Below are positions 55,968 to 64,000 of a stretch of DNA of 64,000 nucleotides, one piece after another. The stretch covers positions 19,221,501 to 19,285,500 of the forward strand of contig JAPQWV010000017.1 of NCBI GenBank assembly GCA_027422505.1. The letters run 5' to 3'. Below the pieces are notes generated by a model. That model saw only the letters and a program-made list of their open reading frames with translations. It searched no databases and was not told where the DNA came from. This stretch comes from Craterostigma plantagineum (taxonomy: Eukaryota > Streptophyta > Magnoliopsida > Lamiales > Linderniaceae). A program made the translations under genes and the position numbers. Position 1 is the first letter of the stretch; every line of letters starts with the position of its first letter.

Positions 55968-56699
55968 TGTTGGACTCGATGTTAGGCTAACACTCACTCT
56001 CACTCTTTTGTATGCACAGCGGAAAACGAAACGAACACAAATGAAGTTTTTGTGCAGCAAGTCAAATAACTTGCTGCGTGCCTCTCGGCGTAAAAATCCA
56101 CTAGAAATATGGATTACACAAACTATCAAAAAGATAGTCAAACCTAGTCTAGCAAACGGAACGAATCAAAAAGAATTCTAAACCCACAAGATCACACGAC
56201 CTCTAAAAGCTAGACTTAGAAAAGAAACACTCTTTCAAGAGATAACTCTCGCTCAGAAAAGCTCTGATTTTTGCTCGGTGTTCGTCTTACTTCTAAATGG
56301 TTAAGTCTTCGACTTATATATCCTTCACTCTTGAACGACTTGTCCAAACGGCTTGGCAACCTCCCACAACGTCCACTAACGTCCACTAAGTGTATTTGAA
56401 CAGTTAGTGACCGTTGTAGATCGACTTGGTCAGCTCGGATTGCTCGGTCTTCACTTGAGCTCCAAGTCGCCTATTTTTAGTATGCTCTTTTCCGATTTTT
56501 GCTCTTGCTCATCTACACTTCTTCCACGCGGTTTGATCCGTTCCATTCCTTGAATGAGTCCTGCACAACACTGGAAAAATGCCACGTCATAATTAAAATA
56601 GGTTTTGGGCATGAAAGATAAAACTGAGAAAGGGAACATTCTCGGCCAACAGATGTTGACTAGAATGTTACCCAAAATGTTGAACGCTCAACATCAACA
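55968..56699 (-). repeat. probable 3' LTR of element G
   Basis: On the minus strand it runs TGTTGATGTTGAGCG...CGAGTCCAACA, directly preceded by AAAAAGGGGGAGAT, the same purine tract as in elements A and C. A TATATAAG box lies near 56,320. Left border inferred from TG...CA only; no second LTR is in the window. Confidence 0.6.
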
Positions 56700-56991
56700 A
56701 TCTCCCCCTTTTTATCTTTCTTCCCAAAACCAAAGCAGAAGTCAGTCGTCGCAAAACTCCCCCGGAAGACAACATCAACTCAACCACAAAACAAAATGGT
56801 TAGAGTCAGACGCAAAATAGAATAGTTATAAAAACTATTCAAAGTACTACTAATTAGTACATGCCTTAGAGGTCCTGAAAACAAAACATCTGCAAAACAA
56901 AAATAGACATGGTCCAAATTAAACAAAACACAGGAAAATAAGAAGCAAGCATGCAAACACAAACAAAATGCGCATGCACAAGAATCGACGT

Positions 56992-57840
56992 CTAAATGTT
57001 TAGACTGTCGATCGAATCTTCTGCTTCTTCTTCAGCTCCTTCTCCTTGACCTTCTTGGTCTTCAGCCCTGGCTTGCTCTCTCTCACGACCCTGATCTCCC
57101 CCTGCTTGGTCTGCGTCAGCACCTTGCTCTCCTTCACTCGGCCCTGCTCGATCCTCAGCTCCCGGCTCAGCGCTCACTGCTTCTGCCCTATCTCCCCCTT
57201 TTTGGGAAGAAATGAACCTCCTCAAGGCATCCCTTTGAGCCACCAAAGCTGCGATGGACTCCTCAAGAACTCTAAGAGCCTGTTCTGCCAAAGATGTTGA
57301 CCCAACATCGTGGTCAACATCGTGTTCAAGCTGTTCGGGGCTGCGCCAGGGAAGGTCCACTACTCTGCCAGAGCCCGCCAAATGGTTCGGCTGTACTGGG
57401 TAAGGACTGCGTAGGGTGGTTACCGTGTCTTTCCGGGTTGGCTGAAATCCCCCTTGCAAAAGAACTCCGTAGATAATCGAGGGATAAGGAAGAATTCCCT
57501 TTCCCACCTTTTCAGCTTGATTCGACATATGATCGAGGATCAACTTTCCCCAATTCATCGGCAGATTTTGACCAAGTGCGTATAACACATGAGCCATGCC
57601 TTCAGTAACCCTAACTTCATTTGATGTAGGCAACCAACTACATACACCAATCTTAAACAAAACTGAATAGAGGGATTTAAGAGAGCTGCCTGCACAATTT
57701 CCTTCCCACTTAGACACTCTACCCCCAGTAATGAACCTAACCACAGCATCATTATCATATTCATACCCCATTTCTACATTAGGAGTACGAAGAAATCTGT
57801 TTATAGCACTAGCCGACATGTCATACAACCTCCCCCTCAG
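56992..57840 (-). pseudogene. third ORF (3' accessory ORF) of element G, 5'-truncated
   Basis: Reading from 57,840: VFLRGRLYDMSASAINRFL, then EGNCAGSSL, a WLPTSNEVRVT stretch and ALGQNLPMNWGKLI, the same kind of globular domain as the third ORF of element A. A highly charged Glu/Gly/Gln tail (GEQGADADQAGGDQ...) ends IDSLNI. Upstream of 57,850 the frame only crosses AT-repeats (ATAATA, ~55-bp duplication), so the N-terminus is missing. Further purine tracts lie within and around it (57,090, 57,190, 57,830). Confidence 0.65.
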
Positions 57841-57948
57841 AAAAACCTTACCATAATAATAATAGTCACTAACAATACTAATAATAATATAATAGTTGCT
57901 ACAATAATAATAGTCACTAACAATACTAATAATAAACATCAGCATCAT

Positions 57949-60058
57949 CTATCTGCCATGATGCGCTAAGTGGCCGCCTGTCCCACAACGAGCTGGCCTA
58001 CGAACTCTACTTCCTCGACGGTTGCCTTGGTCCGCATCATCTCCCGGACTTCGAGGTCGTCGCGGCCGTGGTGAAGGTGTCGTAAAGGCCTAATATGCGA
58101 TAACCAAATTTTAATTCACGTAAATAGGGCTTTAAATGCAAAATTGAAGGAACATACCTGATTATCCATATACTCTGGCTGTGAACTATGCTGGGCGGCA
58201 GATGATTGCAAAAATGGTGAGAAGTCGTCAAAGAATGACGGGTTCACATCTCCGTGCACTTGTGATGGTCCGACCTCATGCGTGTGAGATGGTCCAGCCT
58301 CACTCACTCGTCCAACTCGGCGTCGCGAGATAAACATGCCATCCATCTGCTCCAGTAAGCGGATGGTCTCCTCATGTTCGCCGGACCTCGCGTAACGAAG
58401 GCTGTCGTGAACCCCGCGTTCCTAACAATTAAAGAGTAAATTATATCATTGGGCTATTAAACAAAGAACAATAATACATAAATTAAACTTACGATGGACT
58501 CCATAAACACCGCATCCCCCATCTGGAAGCCCTGTGACATCTGTATCGCATGTGGAGATATGTAGAGGCGAGTGATCCGACGAAACCACTCGTAATATCC
58601 ATCCTCCACCGAGTTGAAGCTAGTCGCGGGCGGACCATCCACGACCGTGTCATCTCGATCCTCCCATAATCCAACCCAGCCTGCATGATGCGATCTCCAG
58701 TCCATCCCCGACCGCTGTCGACGCTCGTACGTATGAAGATTGGTATCTCGATACGGCGGTATAATGGGAATCCCTTGGATAATTCCAAATTGCCGAAGTA
58801 CTCGCTCGGGGTAATGAAACTCCACGATATTGAAGAATATCAGTGGACACCTCGATCGACAAGCGATCGGTAAGCACTCTGGAGGAAGAGCAATCTCCGG
58901 GAGCATCATGTTGTACGGAGTCCATGCAAATTGGGGCGGCTGCATGCGATCAATGCACTCGCGGATGGTGCGTACGTTCGAATTCGTCGACGTGGTGAAA
59001 TCAAAGAATGAGTTCCACCTGTCAAATATTTACACAACACTTATAAACGTAAGAATGAAAAAAAAAATTCGTAACTTTCACAAGAACGACCATACCTCGC
59101 AGCATGTGGTGGGGCGGGTAAGACTATCCCGTCGACTGTTCTGGGCTCCATCGCGATACGGTTAACATCCCGTACTGGCTGAAATGGCAAAATCCTCACA
59201 TATGCCCATGCCTAAAACAAATCCATTGTGATAAATAATTGATTAAAATAACTATAAATTTAATCAAATTTTCTATATAATTACCTGCAACAGTCGTAGG
59301 GGTCCGCCCATATTTAGCTTTTTCGGCTCGCATGCCGAACAAAGCTCTCTGTATAGGAATGCCAGCACCGCACTACCCCAACTAAACGTCCGCACCTCCT
59401 CAATATCCTCCAGCAGCTGAAGGTACGTCAACGATACGGTGCTGGCGCTACAATCTGGGAACATCACCGCACCGAAGAGCAGCATCGCATATCTCCGTGC
59501 TGAACAGTCGACATCTACCTCATCACTATCATCCGTCATCGGATTATCCAACAACCAACTAGCTAACGTCTTCATCGACAGCGCTGACCCCTTAATTTTA
59601 TCATTCGGCGGTCTAAAACCTAGCAACCGCTCACACTCGTCTACCCACTGTGTGACCGTCCTCGTATGGATAACCCCGAACACACAACTACCATCTACAG
59701 GCAAACCCCACAGTATACCTACGTCCTGTAGAGTAACCGTCGCCTCACCAACATAAAAATGAAACGTATGGGTCTCTTTTCTCCAACGCTCTACCAATGC
59801 TGTAATCAAATGAGGGTCAACCCTCTGTGACATACAGCTGTAGACGCTGTATAGACCCATATCGTTCAACTTGACTAATAAGCGACCGTGTAGGTGATTC
59901 GGTGCTTCTCTCGTACCCCACACTACATTTTCTAACGACCTAGTTCTAATAGTACTATCTATCGCATTTTTATCCAATAATAAGTCTCTACTACGGTGAT
60001 TTGACTGCATCGTCAACACCGAACTATCAATAGGCCCGTAACAAGCATCCAAATCCAT
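57949..60058 (-). CDS. plant mobile domain (PMD) protein, intact five-exon gene
   Basis: Exons (minus): 60058-59285, 59211-59096, 59018-58493, 58421-58158, 58089-57949. Every intron has GT...AG ends and the phases (0, 2, 0, 0) join into 606 codons without a stop. Exon 1 holds the PMD core: LITALVERWRKETHTFHF, GEATVTLQDVGILWGLPVDG, CERLLGF, and SWGSAVLAFLYRELCSACEP to LRLLQ. Exons 2-3 continue (AWAYVRILPFQP; RCPLIFFNIVEFHYPERVLRQFG). Exons 4-5 encode a basic, Arg/Pro-rich end. Nearest annotated relatives are MAIN/MAIL-like nuclear proteins and proteins often labelled phosphatase 7 long form homologues. No phosphatase motif is present. Could be a host gene or a recent transposon passenger. Confidence 0.85.
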
Positions 60059-60209
60059 TCTACATTTAAGAAAACGAAACCAAACACAACAAAATAAAAT
60101 TAACATTCGATAATGAATCTATTAATGCAAAAACCCATTAATTTCGTATCGTCAAGGGTCGCTCACCTGATGTAAATCGGCGTAGTACGTCGTAGAGGCG
60201 GCGGGGCGT

Positions 60210-60570
60210 CGGGGCTCAAGGCACGGGGTCGGGTCATGACGGGGCGGCGAGTCACTGCGGGACAGCGGCGGGCCGGCGAGGGGCGGGTCACGGCGGGTCA
60301 CGACGGGTCACGGCGGGCCGGCATGGGCGGGTCATGGCGGGCCGTCGAAGGCGGGTCGCGGCTGGGCGTCGTGTCACGGCGGGACAGCGGCTCAGCCCTC
60401 GGCAGCGGCTCAAGGCGGGGCGACGGGCAGAGGCCGGCCGGCGAAGGGTGACGGGCGGCGCGGGGCGATGGGCAGGCACGGGCAGCGCGGGGCGACGGGC
60501 AGAGGCCGGCGGCGAAGGGCGACGGGCAGGCACGGGCGGCGCGGGGCGACAGGCAGGCAGGGGCGTTCGT
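60210..60570. repeat. GC-rich irregular tandem repeat upstream of the PMD gene
   Basis: Repeated GGCGGGTCACGGCGGGTCA and CGGGCAGGCACGGGC words fill the region just upstream of the PMD gene. It is the most GC-rich stretch of the window. Open frames on both strands arise from the repetition. Confidence 0.8.
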
Positions 60571-61920
60571 CTTCGTCGTTCGTCTTCGTCGCGTCTGTTC
60601 GTGTTCGTCGTTTAAAAACAGATCTAACTCGTCATCCTGGGTGACGAATTAGGCCACATCACTGCTTTGCCAGCGGGGATAAGTAATTTGCCAGAGGGGA
60701 TAAGTAATTCGTCATCCTAGATGACGAGTTACGTAACTCGTCATCTGGGATGGCGAAGTTCGTTATTTTATTAATGCTTTTGGTTTTTGGTTTATTTTTA
60801 TAATGGTTTATTTTTTTTGTTTATTTAATTAAAAATACCCCTTCAAGCATGTCTTGAAGTACTGGGACATGCTCATGGCAGTTCAGGTCACCGACGGTTA
60901 TAGGGTTGGAGTGAAGTTATGGGACGTGACAGATGACATCATTCGTAAGATTGATGGTATTTTTTCTTAGATATGATGGCGATGATGATTTTATCCCATG
61001 TTTCCTGTACGATATTATAGCAGAAGAGGTCAGAGTCGGGTCAAAAGTTGCGCTATGTTGGAATGCGGAAGAAAGAGCGTTTCTATTTAAGTTATGTAAT
61101 TAAGAATTATAAAAGTATTGAACTATTTATCTTTGATATGAATAAGTACGATCTCGTTCTTTTTAGAAATAACAAATAATCTTGTGGGAGCTTTTTACAT
61201 AAGCACCTAAAATAATAAAACCAAATTATTATTATAAATAAAGATCACGGAGAAAGAGGTCAATTTATTTGAGTAAAAAAAAATAGATAAAATGTATGTC
61301 GTGGGAATTCATTATTGATAGTGGAATATTCTAAATCATTGTTTATGGGTTTATGAAGCATTTTAAGCCAAAATTTTAATCCTTCAAACTGAATATAGCT
61401 GAAACTCAGGCATCAGGCATATTAAAAAGTAAGGGGCAACTTCAAAAAAATTCCCTTCCTAAACTTTCTATCAACTAACTCTCCATTCCTATTTATTTTT
61501 TATCACTCCATATTTCAAAACATTCTTACACCTCACTACCTAATGACCATTCTACCCTCATTTATTATTATTTTTTAACTCTTTTGTTCTTTAAGCTATC
61601 AATTGAAAACGATCCTTTCTTCCAAAACCCTATCTTCTACAATTCCATCAAATTACAGAGGACGCGACTTATTATTTGCCAAGGAAAAGCTCGAATTAGT
61701 GCAACAGTCAAAGCGAAAATACAGGGAAATCGACGACAAAGAACTGGTGAATTTGTGACTGTTGTCCGAAATTGGGGTCACCTTCGCTGAGAAATAATGA
61801 TGAATTCTTGGTAAGGGCTTAAATTGGGACAAAGAAATCAGATAAGGCGAGGTTAGAGTTAAGATTTATGCAGTACAATCGCCGTCTCGTCACCGCCGGT
61901 AATACTTCTAAACCGGCTTC
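60571..61920. other. intergenic; inverted GATGACGAGTT motifs and a short coding-like fragment
   Basis: 60,615-60,760 holds several AACTCGTCATC and GATGACGAGTTA words facing each other, similar in layout to MULE subterminal palindromes. 60,840-60,968 translates to a stop-free FKHVLKYWDMLMAVQV... fragment I cannot assign. The rest is AT-rich without a gene. Confidence 0.4.
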
Positions 61921-62533
61921 TGTTAGGTCCAGCCTTTGACAAGGCAACGCACACCAAAGAAGAACAAAGAAAAAAAAATAATATTATATTATAATATTAT
62001 TTTAATGAAAGGTTCATATTGAAGGGCGACGCGGCGCATTCCTGGCCACCCATTTTGAGCGGTCCAGAAGAGCTGAAGACATCTATAAATAGGCTGAGGA
62101 TTCTTCAGTTATTATTATCACAAGCTCATTCGAGTTTTACTATATAGAGAGAGAAGTAGTTCGAGTGAATTGTGAGGTTATCAGTTCAGGTAGAAACTGA
62201 TAGGGTTCCACATCCACAGAGAGGTGTGAGGTAAACACGAGTGGTAAAAGTGAGATAGTAAAAATTCGAGGGTTGTAATTTTTACTATAGTGAAGATTTT
62301 GCCGACTCGGCCGTGGTTTTTCCCTCTTCGTTAACAGAGGGTTTCCACGTTAAAGTTCTGGTGTTCTTTCTTACCTTACGGTAAATTTTATTTTTACCGT
62401 GGTAGTTACTGTGCGGGTCCCACCAAATTTACCCCGTGGGTCCCACTTCTCCCAATCGTGTACCGAGCCAAACCGGGACCTGTTCCGCTGCGGGGCCCAC
62501 TGACCACCGCGGGGCCCACCACCATTCCCAACA
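61921..62533 (+). repeat. 5' LTR of element F
   Basis: TGTTAGGTCC...TTCCCAACA, 613 bp. A TCTATAAATAGG box lies at about 62,087-62,098, and the transcribed R-U5 part follows. Right border set by the primer site; left border inferred from TGTT. Confidence 0.75.
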
Positions 62534-62535
62534 AG

Positions 62536-62548
62536 TGGTATCAGAGCC
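62536..62548 (+). promoter_or_regulatory. primer-binding site of element F
   Basis: TGGTATCAGAGCC complements initiator tRNA-Met and starts two bases after the LTR. Confidence 0.92.
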
Positions 62549-62641
62549 TGATAGTATTCTGAGTATGCTCTGTGGTTGCAGCTTTGACTGATCTTCCACA
62601 TCAGAAAAGGTACTAGTAGGTTGCTGGTAATTTTGACGGCC

Positions 62642-63547
62642 ATGGAGAACGACGGAGGAATGATCAAGCTGACAGTAACAAATTACTCCATATGGAAATC
62701 AAGGATGGAGGATTATCTTTACTGCAAAGACCTCCATGAACCAATCGAAAATGCAGGCAAGATGCCTGAAGGCGGGAATGCTGACCTATGGAAGAAATTG
62801 CAAAGAAAGACGCTAGCTGTGATCCGCCAATGGGTGGACATTAGCCTCTACAACCACGTCCGAAATGAGACAGACCCCTACAAACTCTGGACGAAATTGG
62901 AGGGTATGTATGAGGTAACGAATGCGCTGAGCAAGGTATTCATGATGCGAAAGCTCATGAATGTGAAGCTGAACGAGGGACGATCAGTTGCTGAACATCT
63001 GAACGACTTCGAAGGACTGGTAACTCAACTCACAAGTGCCGGTCTAGTCCTTGATGATGAGCTACAAGCATGTCTACTTTTGGAATCTCTACCTGATAGA
63101 TGGGATACGTTGGTGGTATCGCTCACTAACTCCGCACCAAGTGGTAAAGTCACGATGGAGATGGTGAAAAATAGACTATACAATGAAGAGTTGCGACGGA
63201 AGGATGCTGCCAGTACCAGTACGGGAAATCAGGCCCTTGTCATGGAGAATAGGGGTCAGAGCAAGAGTAGAGGACCAAAAGGATACGACAAGTCGAAAGA
63301 TAGATCCAAGTCCAGGGAGATGAGGAAGTGCTACCATTGTGGAAAAGTTGGCCACTTACAAAGAAACTGTAGGCTTCTCAACAGAAAGCAGAAACAAGAT
63401 GATGACAAGAACACGTCTGCAATCGCCTCCAACGATGGTGGAGAGGTTACTCTGGTGAATGAAGCAGACTGTTGTCATGTTGCGGATGCAAGCACCGAAT
63501 GGGTAGTGGACTCTGGTGCCTCCTACCATTGTGTTCTCCACGTATAA
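62642..63547 (+). pseudogene. element F Gag and protease start
   Basis: MENDGGMIKLTVTNYSIWKSRM opens a UBN2-type Gag (SVAEHLNDFEGLVTQLTSAG; LLLESLPDRWD), with the zinc knuckle CYHCGKVGHLQRNC. The protease motif WVVDSGASYH follows, and then the frame shifts to CVLHV and stops. I chose the ATG at 62642 because it begins the family N-terminus; an upstream start at 62621 adds seven unlikely residues. Confidence 0.9.
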
Positions 63548-64000
63548 GGCGGGAAACTTTGGCACTACCAAGATGGGTAACCAAAGTGTTTCTAAAATAG
63601 TGGGGATCGGTGATATCTGTATCCAGACAAGCGTAGGGTGCACATTACGGCTGAAAGATGTGCGACACATTCCAGACCTGCGTCTCAATCTGATTCTGTG
63701 AAGGTGCTGGACAACGAAGGATACTATAACGAGATGGCGAATAGCAACTGGAAACTCACCAAGGGATCATTGGTGGTAGCGAGAGGAAAGCTATGCTACT
63801 CGCTATACAAGATGCACGGAACGATATGTGCTAACCAACTGAATGCAGTTGAAGATGATGCTTCTCCAAATTTGTGGCACAGACGGCTGGCACACGTAGG
63901 AGAGAAGGGGTTGAATGTCTTGGCTAGAAAGTCCCTCATACCAGTAGCCAAGGAGAAAGCGCTAAATCTCTGCGATTATTGTTTATTTGGGAAGCAACAT
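63530..64000 (+). pseudogene. element F protease rest and GAG-pre-integrase
   Basis: In a second frame MGNQSVSKIVGIGDI and LRLKDVRHIPDLRLNLI complete the protease. In a third frame LWHRRLAHVGEKGLN and LCDYCLFGKQ begin the integrase region. The frame changes near 63,700. It runs off the window end. Confidence 0.85.

Larger units (their letters stand above)
61921..64000 (+). mobile_element. element F: Ty1/copia retrotransposon, 5' part, cut by window end
   Basis: A 5' LTR (61921-62533), primer site, Gag and the start of pol are present. The gag and protease types fit TNT1-94-like copia. At least two frameshifts (about 63,535 and 63,700) disrupt it. The right end is outside the window. Confidence 0.88.

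Noticed and set aside
58457..60106. PMD gene as a serine/threonine phosphatase
   Set aside because: Databases often use that label for PMD proteins, but none of the metallophosphatase motifs (GDxHG, GDxxDRG, GNHE) is present.
60236..60615. Arg/Gly/Ala-rich frames upstream of the PMD gene
   Set aside because: They come from GC-rich repeats. Both strands are open and the composition is pure repeat.

Overview
This window is nuclear DNA of a flowering plant, most likely a eudicot; I cannot name the species. The evidence is a set of small secreted S-protein homologue genes (SPH, self-incompatibility protein S1 family), a germin-like protein gene, plant mobile domain (PMD) genes, a FAR1/MULE-type Mutator transposase, and dense Ty1/copia retrotransposons primed from initiator tRNA-Met. 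About three quarters of the window is transposable element.

Layout. 1-3,500: a LINE 3' end, MITE-like pieces and a 1.1-kb TIR element. 3,787-4,206: SPH gene 1, intact. 4,765-6,750: low-complexity and degraded repeat. 6,754-27,098: a 20.3-kb nest in which a non-coding LTR element (B, target duplication AAGAT, with a 101-bp tandem repeat array) carries a young Sirevirus-like copia element (A, 10,256-20,552). 28,495-35,613: SPH gene 4 is torn apart. Its signal-peptide end lies on the plus strand left of copia element D (28,568-33,647). The rest lies on the minus strand at 35,160-34,813, next to a solo LTR of the same family. 36,406-37,056: a germin-like gene on the minus strand. 37,450-41,666: a Mutator-like element with a decayed transposase and a convergent PMD pseudogene. 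42,349-42,843: SPH gene 2, intact. 43,508-53,353: a second Sirevirus-like element (C, target duplication TGTAT). 53,995-54,444: SPH gene 3, intact. 55,968-57,948: the 3' end of another copia-like element (G). 57,949-60,058: an apparently intact five-exon PMD gene, 606 codons with consistent splice phases. 61,921-64,000: the 5' end of another copia element (F), cut by the window edge.

The host content is therefore an SPH cluster, all members originally on the plus strand, plus one germin-like gene and one PMD gene. Transposons have expanded and rearranged it.

The most unusual observation is at the broken SPH gene. The four 5-bp flanks of element D and of the neighbouring solo LTR read CAAAC / GGATA / GTTTG / TATCC. 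Each outer flank is the reverse complement of the flank at the far end of the segment between the two elements. The 1.5-kb segment between them is thus inverted exactly at LTR borders, and flipping it back restores both target duplications and the SPH reading frame. LTR-LTR recombination cannot give this pattern. Crossed-end integration of two retroelement cDNAs would.
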